A DNA stretch of 5,603 nt from Methanobacteriota archaeon (GTDB taxonomy: Archaea > Hydrothermarchaeota > Hydrothermarchaeia > Hydrothermarchaeales > BMS3B). The position numbers and the translations under genes were made by a program. Shown piece after piece: positions 1-5,603 of the stretch; the first letter of the stretch is position 1; the number at the start of each line of letters is the position of its first letter. The notes beneath the pieces were generated by a model. It ran no database searches and was not told the DNA's origin. It saw only the letters and a program-made list of their open reading frames with translations. Location of the stretch: NCBI GenBank assembly GCA_013152995.1, contig JAADFH010000101.1:1-5603 (forward strand), read 5' to 3'.

Positions 1-351
1 CTCCAGTGCTCTGCTCCTGAGCTTCTCAAACACGCCCAGGTTGTCAAATATCAGCCTGCCCCTTGTCAGGGCATCAAGCACCACCGTGTTCCTTCTCTCA
101 ACCTCCCTGAGGCACTCCTCCGGCGAGTAAATAAATACGTCTGCAGGAAGCCTCTCCGGCACCTCCACCCTGCGCTCCTCAGATACCACCAGAAGGTCAT
201 AGTCGCTCAGCAGGTTTGCCCTGCCCTCTGCCCTTGAGCCAAAGAGAACTAAGCACACCTTCTTCTTTCTCAACCCCTCCACGAACTCCTCAAACTCCTC
301 CTCGTACTCTGCGTGCATCTCCTGGATTACCTCATAGTACCTCAGCAGCAT
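1..351 (-). CDS. MNT-type nucleotidyltransferase, partial (3' end outside window)
   Basis: Reading leftwards from ATG at 351, 117 residues are open up to the window edge. Seen: the nucleotidyltransferase signature GSRAEG (residues 38-43) followed by LSDYDLLVV (48-56), matching the GS-x10-DxD pattern of polymerase-beta-like minimal nucleotidyltransferases; the two aspartates (D50, D52) would bind metal. A strand-turn VFIYSP follows at 75-80, and a helical stretch rich in E, R and L continues to the edge. Known: MNT proteins paired with HEPN proteins act as antitoxins, in studied cases by AMPylating the HEPN toxin. Start choice: GAGGTG at 359-364 lies 7 bases before the ATG, and no comparably placed site precedes the next ATG (318). 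The start overlaps the upstream HEPN gene by 20 bases in another frame, which suggests coupled translation. Inference: it is the partner of that HEPN protein. Family assignment is firm; role as antitoxin is likely but untested. Confidence 0.88.
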   Translation of the reverse strand, partial: MLLRYYEVIQEMHAEYEEEFEEFVEGLRKKKVCLVLFGSRAEGRANLLSDYDLLVVSEERRVEVPERLPADVFIYSPEECLREVERRNTVVLDALTRGRLIFDNLGVFEKLRSRALE

Positions 352-694
352 ACCTCAGCACCTCTTTCATGCACGCTATTGCACGCTCCGCCTCCTCTCT
401 GTCGTACTCCGCAATCCTCGCATCAGGATACCTCGCCTGCGTGTAGTGCTCCCCGAGCTCCTTGGCACACCTCCACACGCTCTCAGGCACCTCATACCCC
501 AGCTTCTCAATGATCCTGAGGAGCTCCACAAGAGAATGTGTGTAGGGCTTTGAGCCGCTCTTCTCTATTATCTTCCCCTTTAAGTACAGCTCCACAGCCT
601 GCTGGCATGAGAAGCAGGATATATCGTAGAGCCCTGACTCAAAGGCGTTTTCGGCGTTCTTCTCAAACCTCTTAGCTTTCTCATACCAGTCCAT
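332..694 (-). CDS. HEPN domain protein (toxin-like partner of MNT)
   Basis: A complete 120-residue protein, the usual length for stand-alone HEPN proteins. Seen: an all-helical, charged sequence with family-like segments: WYEKAKRFEKNAE (3-15), the helix around CFSCQQAVELYLKGK (27-41), YTHSLVELL (51-59) and HYTQARYPDA (83-92), the last typical of the PF05168-type HEPN group. Known: HEPN proteins encoded with MNT partners are often ribonuclease toxins using an R-x4-6-H motif. Here the nearest candidate is R75 and H83, separated by seven residues, so a catalytic motif is not clear and activity is uncertain. Start: ATG at 694 follows a GAGGGTG purine stretch by about six bases. That stretch lies in the end of the broken upstream gene, whose stop is 3 bases before this ATG. 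The 3' end overlaps the MNT gene by 20 bases. Probably one transcript; a non-toxic nucleotide-binding role remains possible. Confidence 0.88.
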   Translation of the reverse strand: MDWYEKAKRFEKNAENAFESGLYDISCFSCQQAVELYLKGKIIEKSGSKPYTHSLVELLRIIEKLGYEVPESVWRCAKELGEHYTQARYPDARIAEYDREEAERAIACMKEVLRYAAEVL

Positions 695-697
695 TTT

Positions 698-892
698 CTA
701 CACCCTCTCAAATCCGAGCTTCAGCTTGTGCACCAGTATTTCAGCCTTTTCTATTAGCTCCTGCGGCACCTCCAGCCCTTACTCAAACCTCGCCCTTATC
801 TGCTCAGCCAAAGCCCTCATCTCCTGCTGTAGCTCAGCACTCTGGTAGCGCTCATCCGTGCCCTCCAGCAGCGGATTCTGATACGGCTGCTC
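698..892 (-). pseudogene. Small gene upstream of HEPN/MNT, interrupted by an in-frame stop
   Basis: Seen: one frame of about 64 codons runs from just after a TGA (893-895) to a TAG at 698-700 and is interrupted once, by TAA at 779-781. Before it are 37 codons (ending EQIRARFE), after it 26 codons (beginning GLEVPQELIEKAE and ending GFERV). Both halves share coding-like codon use (GAG, CAG, CTG, AGG) and an amphipathic helical, charged character, so they look like one protein; a single G-to-T change turning GAA into TAA would explain the break. The frame has no start codon before ATG 820, but ATG 908 in the adjacent frame reads MRQML and then meets this frame after a one-base shift, so a second lesion near the start is likely. 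The stop is 3 bases from the HEPN start, which implies a former operon member. I do not recognise the family. A sequencing error or a short functional peptide from ATG 820 (13 residues) are alternatives. Confidence 0.5.
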
Positions 893-915
893 TCAGCATC
901 TGTCTCATACCTGAC

Positions 916-925
916 AAATATAAAG
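916..925 (-). promoter_or_regulatory. TATA-box-like element
   Basis: On the minus strand the element reads CTTTATATTT, close to the archaeal TATA consensus and standing out from GC-rich surroundings. For the leftward genes, initiation about 25 bases downstream would fall near 890, at the beginning of the broken small gene and ahead of HEPN/MNT. On the plus strand the same bases (AAATATAAAG) could drive the isomerase gene with a leader of roughly 80 bases. A purine-rich BRE is not clear on either side, so orientation is uncertain. Confidence 0.4.
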
Positions 926-998
926 TTTCTCCACCGTAGCAACCAGCCCCCAGCGCTGCCTGGCTCCGCTCTACCTGTTTGAATAATTCTGCACGATG

Positions 999-1028
999 GT
1001 GCGTCCCCCGCCTGTGACGAGGGAGCAC
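999..1028 (+). promoter_or_regulatory. Possible hairpin over the mtnA ribosome binding site
   Basis: GTGC (999-1002) plus TCCC (1004-1007) can pair with GGGA (1021-1024) plus GCAC (1025-1028), giving eight base pairs with one bulged G and a 13-base loop. The right arm contains the GAGGGAG purine stretch (1019-1025) that would act as the ribosome binding site for ATG 1030, so the stem would hide it. A second GCAC at 991-994 can instead pair with the same GTGC around a GATG loop. Whether this structure forms is inference from pairing alone. Confidence 0.3.
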
Positions 1029-1029
1029 A

Positions 1030-2049
1030 ATGCAGGTAATATCTCTTGAGGGAGACAGGGTTGTGATGCTTGACCAGACGCTCCTCCCCGGAGAGGAGCG
1101 CATCATAGAGTGCGAGAGCACCGAATGCGTAGCCGAGGCAATAGAAAAGCTCAGGATAAGGGGTGCGCCAGCTCTCGGCATAGCCGCAGCCTTTGCCATG
1201 GCTCAGACCGCCGTAAGGAGCAGGGGCAGGAGCAGGGAGGAGGTGCTTGAGGCGCTCAGGCGCACCTACGAGAGGATAAAGGCGACCAGACCCACGGCTG
1301 TGAACCTGCATGCGGCGCTTGACAGGGTGATGCGCAGCGCCGAGGCAAGCGACGACCCCGCAGAGGCTGCGGTGAGTGAGGCGATGAAGATCTACGAGGA
1401 GGAGCAGGAGGCGAGCAGGAAGCTGTGCGAGCACGGTGCAGAGCTTCTCAGGGATGGAGACGTGGTGCTCACCCACTGCAACACCGGCATGCTCGCCACA
1501 GCCACCCTCGGCACAGCCCTCGGGGTGATAGTTACCGCCTGGAAGCAGGGGAAGAGGCTGAGGGTCTTCGCAGACGAGACCAGACCGCTGCTCCAGGGTG
1601 CACGCCTCACCGCCTGGGAGCTGGTTAAGGCTGGCATACCCGTGACGGTGATAGCCGACGGCAGCGCGGGCTATGTGATGCGCACCCAGGGGGTGAGCAA
1701 GGTGATAGTGGGCGCCGACAGAATAGCACTGAACGGCGACACCGCCAACAAGATAGGCACCTACTCGCTTGCAGTACTTGCGAAGGAGCATGGAGCAGAG
1801 TTCTATATCGCAGCACCCCTCTCAACCATTGACCCGAACATAGAAAGCGGCGAGGAGATACCCGTGGAGCAGCGCAGCAGAGAGGAGCTTGAGTTCTTCA
1901 ACGGGCGCAGGATTGTGCCCGAGCAGGCGGAGGTGCTCAACCTCGCCTTTGACGTAACCCCCGCGGAGTACATCACTGGCATAATAACAGAAGCAGGAGT
2001 GCTGCGCCCGCCCTACGAGGAGAGCATAAGGCGAGCGCTCAGGCTCTGA
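1030..2049 (+). CDS. mtnA: S-methyl-5-thioribose-1-phosphate isomerase (MtnA/eIF2B-alpha-like family)
   Basis: Converts methylthioribose-1-phosphate (aldose) to methylthioribulose-1-phosphate in the cytosolic methionine salvage route from methylthioadenosine. Seen in 339 residues, near the family's usual length: DQTLLP (15-20), RIRGAPALG (42-50), THCNTG with the presumed catalytic cysteine C150, DETRPLLQGARLTAWEL (182-198), VGADRI with the presumed catalytic aspartate D230, NGDTANKIGTYSLAVLA (235-251), AAPLSTID (261-268) and AFDVTPAEYITGIITE (306-321). The Cys/Asp pair and the N-terminal DQTLLP favour MtnA over eIF2B regulatory subunits. The main alternative is the closely related ribose-1,5-bisphosphate isomerase of the archaeal AMP/Rubisco pathway, which shares these catalytic residues. 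ATG 1030 is preceded by GAGGGAG (1019-1025) at about four bases. No other salvage gene is adjacent; the gene stands alone and converges on the DUF488 gene with an 11-base overlap at 2039-2049. Confidence 0.9.
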   Translation: MQVISLEGDRVVMLDQTLLPGEERIIECESTECVAEAIEKLRIRGAPALGIAAAFAMAQTAVRSRGRSREEVLEALRRTYERIKATRPTAVNLHAALDRVMRSAEASDDPAEAAVSEAMKIYEEEQEASRKLCEHGAELLRDGDVVLTHCNTGMLATATLGTALGVIVTAWKQGKRLRVFADETRPLLQGARLTAWELVKAGIPVTVIADGSAGYVMRTQGVSKVIVGADRIALNGDTANKIGTYSLAVLAKEHGAEFYIAAPLSTIDPNIESGEEIPVEQRSREELEFFNGRRIVPEQAEVLNLAFDVTPAEYITGIITEAGVLRPPYEESIRRALRL

Positions 2050-2443
2050 GCTCCACCACCTCCACCCCCCTGCTGGCGAGAGCCTGCGCTATGTACCTGC
2101 GGTGGCACCAGCGCTGCTGCTTCTCTAAGCACATAACCGCCACCCTGTGCGCTGCAGCAAGCTCCATCAGCCTCTCAATTCCCTCCCTGAACTCCCGCGA
2201 GCGGGTGTAGGCGAGGTAGCCGCCGCGCCTGTATCCCCCGAGCTCTGCAAGGTGGAGGTAGCGCATGCCCGCAGCCTCAAGGTGCTGCTTCAACCTCTCC
2301 TGCACAAACTCGGGATTCTTGGACCTGGGGAACCTGCGCACATCCACCAGCACCTCAATCCCGTGCATCCTGAGCAGGCTGAGGAAGTCATTCCAGCATA
2401 GCCCAGCATGAATACCCGCATTGCAGGTAAGCAAAAGCTTCAC
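2039..2443 (-). CDS. DUF488 family protein, N-terminus apparently frameshifted
   Basis: Numbering from the GTG at 2443, the frame gives 134 residues. Seen: GIEVLVDVRRFPRSKNPEF (28-46), the DUF488 hallmark DVR-x-P-S; YLHLAELGGYRR (62-73); and MCLEKQQRWCHRRYIA (104-119), the family's MCxE...CHR motif. Function of DUF488 proteins is not established. The first 17 residues (KLLLTCNAGIHAG...) do not resemble the family. The adjacent frame, from ATG at 2421, reads MRVFMLGYAG, a good match to the usual N-terminal strand and glycine turn, and runs out of register at about 2392, where this frame begins to match (NDFLSLL, 18-24). This points to a small indel; normal spacing would be restored by about ten extra bases. 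The listed start is therefore only the longest open frame, without a convincing ribosome binding site. The gene may be inactive, or the sequence may contain an error. It converges on the isomerase gene with an 11-base overlap. Confidence 0.75.
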   Translation of the reverse strand: MKLLLTCNAGIHAGLCWNDFLSLLRMHGIEVLVDVRRFPRSKNPEFVQERLKQHLEAAGMRYLHLAELGGYRRGGYLAYTRSREFREGIERLMELAAAHRVAVMCLEKQQRWCHRRYIAQALASRGVEVVELRA

Positions 2444-2542
2444 GTCCGCAGCTCATACGTATTCTTGCCCATGCTAATCTTGTCACTCTGATAGTATGAA
2501 GAGACTTAGTAGAGACCAGCACGGGGAGGGAGAGCGCAACCA

Positions 2543-2550
2543 GAGGTGAT
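2543..2550 (+). promoter_or_regulatory. Ribosome binding site of the radical SAM operon's first gene
   Basis: GAGGTGAT is a near-perfect complement to the archaeal 16S rRNA 3' end and lies 3 bases before ATG 2554 (5 bases from GAGGTG). It fixes the start of the downstream gene. In the 110-base gap from the DUF488 gene I see no convincing TATA box; the AT-richest patch is around 2475-2510. Confidence 0.65.
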
Positions 2551-2553
2551 GCT

Positions 2554-3987
2554 ATGAGATGTGCGCTTGTGATGCCCTCCTGGCTGCTTGAGGACGTGTT
2601 TCCTGAGAAAACATCCAAGGCGCAGGCTAACTACTGGCAGCCCCTCAACATGCTCTACTTAGGTGCATGCCTGGAGAGGGAAGGCTACGAGGTCAAGTTC
2701 TTTGACGGCTCATTCTTAGCCCACGACACCATACTTGAGAGAATCAGGAAGTTCAAGCCGGAGTTTGTTGGCGTATACTCAAACGCATTCCTCTGGCCGA
2801 GAGCAAAGAAGACCGCAGAGGACATAAAGGAGAAGGTGGATGAGAGCATCCACGTAACCTGTGGCGGACCCTATCCAACAGCCATGGGTGCAAAGCTGCT
2901 TGAGGAGAGCAGGTTTGACAGCATAGTTGTTGGAGAGGGCGAGATAGCCGCCACGGAGCTTGCGAAGAAGATTGAGGCGGGTGAGGAGCCTGAAGGTGTG
3001 AAGGGCGTAGCCTACAGGAGCAGAAGCGGGGAGATTGTGAGAAACCCGCCCGCACCGCTGATTGAGGACCTTGACTCGCTGCCCTTCCCGGCAAGGCACC
3101 TGCTTGAGAACCCCTTCCTGTACCTGCCACCGCTGGGCAACTACAGGCGGAAGCCTGTGGCTATAGTCATGACCTCCCGCGGGTGCGATGCCAGGTGTAT
3201 ATACTGCTTCCAGCCGGACAAGGAGCGAAAGGTGAGGTACAGAAGCGTGGAGAACGTGATGCAGGAGATTGAGCAGTGCCTGGAGATGGGCTACAGGGAG
3301 ATTCGCTTCCTGGACGACAACTTCTGCAGGGACTACAAGCGTGTCATGAGGATATGCGAGGAGATAAAGAAGCGTGGGCTTGACTTCACCTGGTACGTCT
3401 CAGCCAGGGTGAACCACGTGGACAAGCCGCTGCTGAAGGCTATGAAGGAGGCTGGATGCTGGGCTGTGCTCTTCGGCATAGAGAGCGGGGTGCAGAAGAA
3501 CCTGAACACGCTGCGCAAGGGCATAACCCTTGACCAGGTGCGCAGAGCTGTGAAGAGCGCCAAGGAGGTGGGGCTGCACGTGCACGGCTCCTTCATCCTG
3601 GGCATCCCCGGGGAGACCTTTGAGGAGGGTCTCAAAACCATAGAGTTTGCGATTGAGCTTGACCCGGATACCGCAAACTTCCATACCTTGGTGCCCTTCC
3701 CGGGTACCGAGCTCTACGACAGGGTGAACGAGTACGGCAGGCTCATAGGCGACTGGGAGCGCTTCACCTTTGATGGCACACCCTTCGTGCCCCACACCAT
3801 GACGGTTGAGGAGCTGGAGAAGCTCAGGAGCATCGCCTTCAGGCGGTTCTACGCGAGACCCAGCTACATGATCAAGAGGCTGCTGAAGGTGCGCACCGCA
3901 GATGACCTGCGGGTGCTGTACATAGGCATGAAGAGCCTGTTCTGGCTTCTCGTTAAGAAGAACCTGTTCAGAGCGAGGAGTGCCTGA
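2554..3987 (+). CDS. B12-binding-domain radical SAM protein
   Basis: A 477-residue protein with the two-domain layout of the cobalamin-binding radical SAM class. Seen: an N-terminal Rossmann-like region (about 30-150) with YLGACLEREGYEVKFFDG (35-52), FKPEFVGVYSN (67-77), TCGGPYPTA (102-110) and DSIVVGEGE (122-130), typical of B12-binding domains of this class. The cobalamin-ligating DxHxxG motif is absent, as in many relatives. Next comes the linker DLDSLPFPARHLL (172-184) and the radical SAM core with TSRGCDARCIYC: C211, C215 and C218 should hold the 4Fe-4S cluster that cleaves S-adenosylmethionine. FLDDNF (252-257), FGIESG (307-312), HGSFILGIPGET (344-355) and PFPGTEL (381-387) are the following core strands and loops. 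Known members methylate unreactive carbons, form rings or modify lipids and cofactors. Substrate here is unknown. It is the first gene of a three-gene run with a glycosyltransferase 2 bases downstream, which hints at glycolipid or glycan modification. Confidence 0.9.
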   Translation: MRCALVMPSWLLEDVFPEKTSKAQANYWQPLNMLYLGACLEREGYEVKFFDGSFLAHDTILERIRKFKPEFVGVYSNAFLWPRAKKTAEDIKEKVDESIHVTCGGPYPTAMGAKLLEESRFDSIVVGEGEIAATELAKKIEAGEEPEGVKGVAYRSRSGEIVRNPPAPLIEDLDSLPFPARHLLENPFLYLPPLGNYRRKPVAIVMTSRGCDARCIYCFQPDKERKVRYRSVENVMQEIEQCLEMGYREIRFLDDNFCRDYKRVMRICEEIKKRGLDFTWYVSARVNHVDKPLLKAMKEAGCWAVLFGIESGVQKNLNTLRKGITLDQVRRAVKSAKEVGLHVHGSFILGIPGETFEEGLKTIEFAIELDPDTANFHTLVPFPGTELYDRVNEYGRLIGDWERFTFDGTPFVPHTMTVEELEKLRSIAFRRFYARPSYMIKRLLKVRTADDLRVLYIGMKSLFWLLVKKNLFRARSA

Positions 3988-3989
3988 GC

Positions 3990-5024
3990 ATGCAGAAGCT
4001 TCCGAAGGTCTCGGTGGTTATACCCGTGCACAACGGTGAGAAGGTTATAGGCAGGTGTCTGGATGCGGTGTTCCGCTCCTCCTATCCCGAGTTTGAGGTT
4101 GTGGTGGTGGACGACTGCTCCACAGACCGCACGAGAGAGATATGCCGCTCCTATCCCGTGAAGCTCATATCCTTTGAGGAGCATGCGGGAGTCTCAAAGG
4201 CGAGAAACACCGGTGCAAGGAACGCCTCGGGGGAGGTGCTGCTGTTCATTGATGCTGACTGCATAATGCTTGAGGACACCATTCAGAGGCTGATTGACAC
4301 CAAGCTCAGAACGGGTGCCGAAATCGTTGGCGGCACCTACACCAGACTTCCTGAAGATAGCCACAGCTTTTTCAGCACCTTCCAGTCGGTGTATGTGAAC
4401 TACTGCGAGAGCAGGAACCCCGAGAACCCTGACTATGCTGCAACCCACTGCATGGCTGTTGACAGGGATGTGTTCCTGAAGCTGGGCGGATTCATTGAGG
4501 GCTCGTACATAGGCGTTGCGGCAAGCGTTGAGGATGTGGAGTTCTGCCACAGGGCAAAGAGAGCTGGATACAGGGTGGTCATGGAGCCGCAGGCTATGGT
4601 GAAGCACGTGTTCAACTTCAACCTGTACCGCTCGCTCAGGAATGCGGTGAAGAAGAGCATGTACTGGACCATGTACTCCCTGGACAACCGCGACATAACC
4701 CAGGATTCCGGCGCCGCATCAAAGGAGCTGAAGCTGAACGTTGCCTGCTACTTCAGCTCGGCACTGCTGCTCCTTGCCGCAGTTGCATTGCCTGCGCTGC
4801 TCCTGGCTGTGCCTCCAGTGTATGCTCTCAACCTGTATGCAAACCGCGGCTTCTTCAGAGCGCTCCGCGAGACCAAGGGCACAGGTTTTATGCTGAAGGG
4901 CATAGCCTACTACACCCTGCTCTACCCCGCTGCGGTGGGCGCAGGCGCTGCTGCGGGCGTGCTGCGCTACCTGAGGTATGTGAAGTTTGGCAGCATGAGG
5001 AGGATAAAGGCGGAGGCTGAGTGA
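3990..5024 (+). CDS. Family 2 glycosyltransferase with C-terminal membrane segments
   Basis: A 344-residue GT-A fold enzyme that should transfer a sugar from a nucleotide-activated donor to an acceptor at the inner face of the membrane. Seen: VSVVIPVHNGEKVIGRCL (7-24) and VVVVDDCSTDRT (37-48), the nucleotide-binding start of GT2 enzymes; GVSKARNTGARNASGE (67-82); FIDAD (86-90), the metal-binding DxD motif; GG near 166-167 in KLGGF; and SVEDVEFCHRAKRAGY (179-194), where ED (181-182) supplies the probable catalytic base. After the catalytic part, hydrophobic stretches at about 252-280 and 300-326 look like membrane segments, and the protein ends in a basic, charged tail (RRIKAEAE). The start lies 2 bases after the stop of the radical SAM gene, with GAGGAG in that gene's end as ribosome binding site. 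Its own stop overlaps the next start by one base. The acceptor is not identifiable; a lipid-linked one fits the membrane anchoring. Confidence 0.92.
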   Translation: MQKLPKVSVVIPVHNGEKVIGRCLDAVFRSSYPEFEVVVVDDCSTDRTREICRSYPVKLISFEEHAGVSKARNTGARNASGEVLLFIDADCIMLEDTIQRLIDTKLRTGAEIVGGTYTRLPEDSHSFFSTFQSVYVNYCESRNPENPDYAATHCMAVDRDVFLKLGGFIEGSYIGVAASVEDVEFCHRAKRAGYRVVMEPQAMVKHVFNFNLYRSLRNAVKKSMYWTMYSLDNRDITQDSGAASKELKLNVACYFSSALLLLAAVALPALLLAVPPVYALNLYANRGFFRALRETKGTGFMLKGIAYYTLLYPAAVGAGAAAGVLRYLRYVKFGSMRRIKAEAE

Positions 5025-5603
5025 TGCGCTACTTCCTGAAGTACACACCCTTCATCCTCAGGAAGAGCAGGGTTATACAGCTCACCTTCTTTGTTACCAG
5101 GAGGTGCAACTCTAAGTGCTCCTTCTGCTTCTACCTCTCGCAGGAGCCTGAGGTGCACGAGAGGGAGCTCACGCTGGAGGAGATTGAGAAGTTCAGCTCG
5201 TCCATGGGCGAGCTGCTGTGGCTGCTTTTCTCAGGGGGTGAGGTGTTCCTGCGGGAGGATATAGTGGACATTGCCAAGGTGTTCTACCGCAACAACCGCC
5301 CGGCGATACTCACGCTGCCCACAAATGCGCTGCTGCCGGAGCTGATATACGAGCGCACCCGAGAGATAGTCAGAAGCTGCCCGGAGAGTGTGGTTGTGCT
5401 AAAGCTGTCCCTGGATGGCATCGGCGAGGAGCACGACGCCATAAGGGGTGTTAAGGGCAACTTTGAGAAGGTCATGGAGACCTACGAGAGGCTCAAGGAG
5501 CTGCTGAAGTACCCGAACTTTGAGCTGGGCGTGAACACCGTCTTCTGCAGCGCAAATCAGGACAGGGTTATGGATGTGCTGAAATTCGTGGAGAGGGAGA
5601 TGC
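5024..5603 (+). CDS. Radical SAM enzyme, partial (3' end outside window)
   Basis: ATG 5024 shares its A with the TGA of the glycosyltransferase gene (TGATG), so the two are translationally coupled; 193 residues are visible before the window ends. Seen: IQLTFFVTRRCNSKCSFC (18-35), with C28, C32 and C35 forming the CxxxCxxC site for the 4Fe-4S cluster; FSGGEVFLRED (69-79), the GGE motif that contacts S-adenosylmethionine's methionine amino group; TLPTNALL (97-104); LKLSLDGIGEEHDAIRGVKG (126-145), the strand-loop typical of the MoaA/PqqE-like (COG0535) group; and GVNTVFC further on. There is no N-terminal B12 domain, unlike the first gene of the run. Members of this group often carry a C-terminal SPASM or twitch domain with extra iron-sulfur clusters, which would lie outside the window. 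Reaction and substrate are unknown; the tight operon suggests it works on the same product as the glycosyltransferase. Confidence 0.9.
   Translation, partial: MRYFLKYTPFILRKSRVIQLTFFVTRRCNSKCSFCFYLSQEPEVHERELTLEEIEKFSSSMGELLWLLFSGGEVFLREDIVDIAKVFYRNNRPAILTLPTNALLPELIYERTREIVRSCPESVVVLKLSLDGIGEEHDAIRGVKGNFEKVMETYERLKELLKYPNFELGVNTVFCSANQDRVMDVLKFVEREM

Noticed and set aside
216..513. Two plus-strand frames opposite the HEPN/MNT genes
   Set aside because: Their translations are Ser/Pro/Thr-rich and repetitive in the way expected from the complement of Glu/Leu-rich coding sequence; the opposite strand has clear HEPN and MNT motifs.
779..781. Recoding of the in-frame stop in the small gene upstream of HEPN (pyrrolysine or selenocysteine)
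   Set aside because: The codon is TAA, whereas pyrrolysine uses TAG and selenocysteine TGA, so recoding is unlikely; mutation or sequence error is simpler.
817..1791. A 324-codon open frame on the minus strand opposite mtnA
   Set aside because: It lies antisense to a gene with full MtnA motifs, its protein is low-complexity and unlike any family I know, and it arises from the GC-rich codon pattern of the sense gene.
2444..2553. Possible small RNA or short gene between DUF488 and the radical SAM operon
   Set aside because: I found no stable hairpin, no strong promoter and only very short frames; it looks like an ordinary divergent intergenic region.
2388..2618. A 76-codon minus-strand frame running past the DUF488 start
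   Set aside because: It crosses the intergenic region and the start of the radical SAM gene, has no family features and ends where the DUF488 frames begin; it neither supplies MRVFMLGYAG nor joins the DUF488 body.
2753..3130. Two overlapping minus-strand frames opposite the first radical SAM gene
   Set aside because: Both are shadows of a well-supported plus-strand gene, rich in Ser, Pro, Arg and Leu, with no recognisable motifs.
4194..4696. Minus-strand frames opposite the glycosyltransferase
   Set aside because: Antisense to conserved GT2 motifs, with no ribosome binding site or family features.

Overview
The window looks archaeal, most likely from a euryarchaeon; I cannot name the genus. 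Supporting signs are heavy use of AGG/AGA arginine and ATA isoleucine codons in fairly GC-rich DNA, GAGGTG-type ribosome binding sites, a TATA-box-like element (CTTTATATTT), a HEPN/MNT pair, and radical SAM genes of a kind common in anaerobic archaea. There are no RNA genes, insertion sequences or CRISPR repeats that I can see.

Left part (1-908, minus strand). A toxin-antitoxin-like pair reads leftwards: a complete HEPN-domain protein (332-694) followed by an overlapping MNT nucleotidyltransferase (351 down past the window edge). Immediately upstream, with its stop 3 bases before the HEPN start codon, lies a broken small gene (698-892): one coding-like frame interrupted by a single in-frame TAA and with a probable frameshift near its start. 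A TATA-like box (916-925) sits in front of this set and could serve either strand.

Middle (1030-2443). A plus-strand mtnA-type sugar-phosphate isomerase (methylthioribose-1-phosphate isomerase or the related ribose-1,5-bisphosphate isomerase) has a possible hairpin covering its ribosome binding site. It converges with a minus-strand DUF488 gene, the two overlapping tail to tail by 11 bases. The DUF488 gene appears frameshifted: its family-typical N-terminus (MRVFMLGYAG) is present in a different frame from the rest of the protein.

Right part (2554-5603, plus strand). Three tightly packed genes form a likely operon: a B12-binding-type radical SAM protein, a family 2 glycosyltransferase with C-terminal membrane segments, and a second radical SAM enzyme cut by the window end. 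Spacings are 2 bases and a 1-base TGATG overlap. The set suggests synthesis or radical modification of a membrane-associated glycoconjugate or lipid, but the substrate cannot be read from the sequence. This cluster is the best candidate for an undescribed pathway here.
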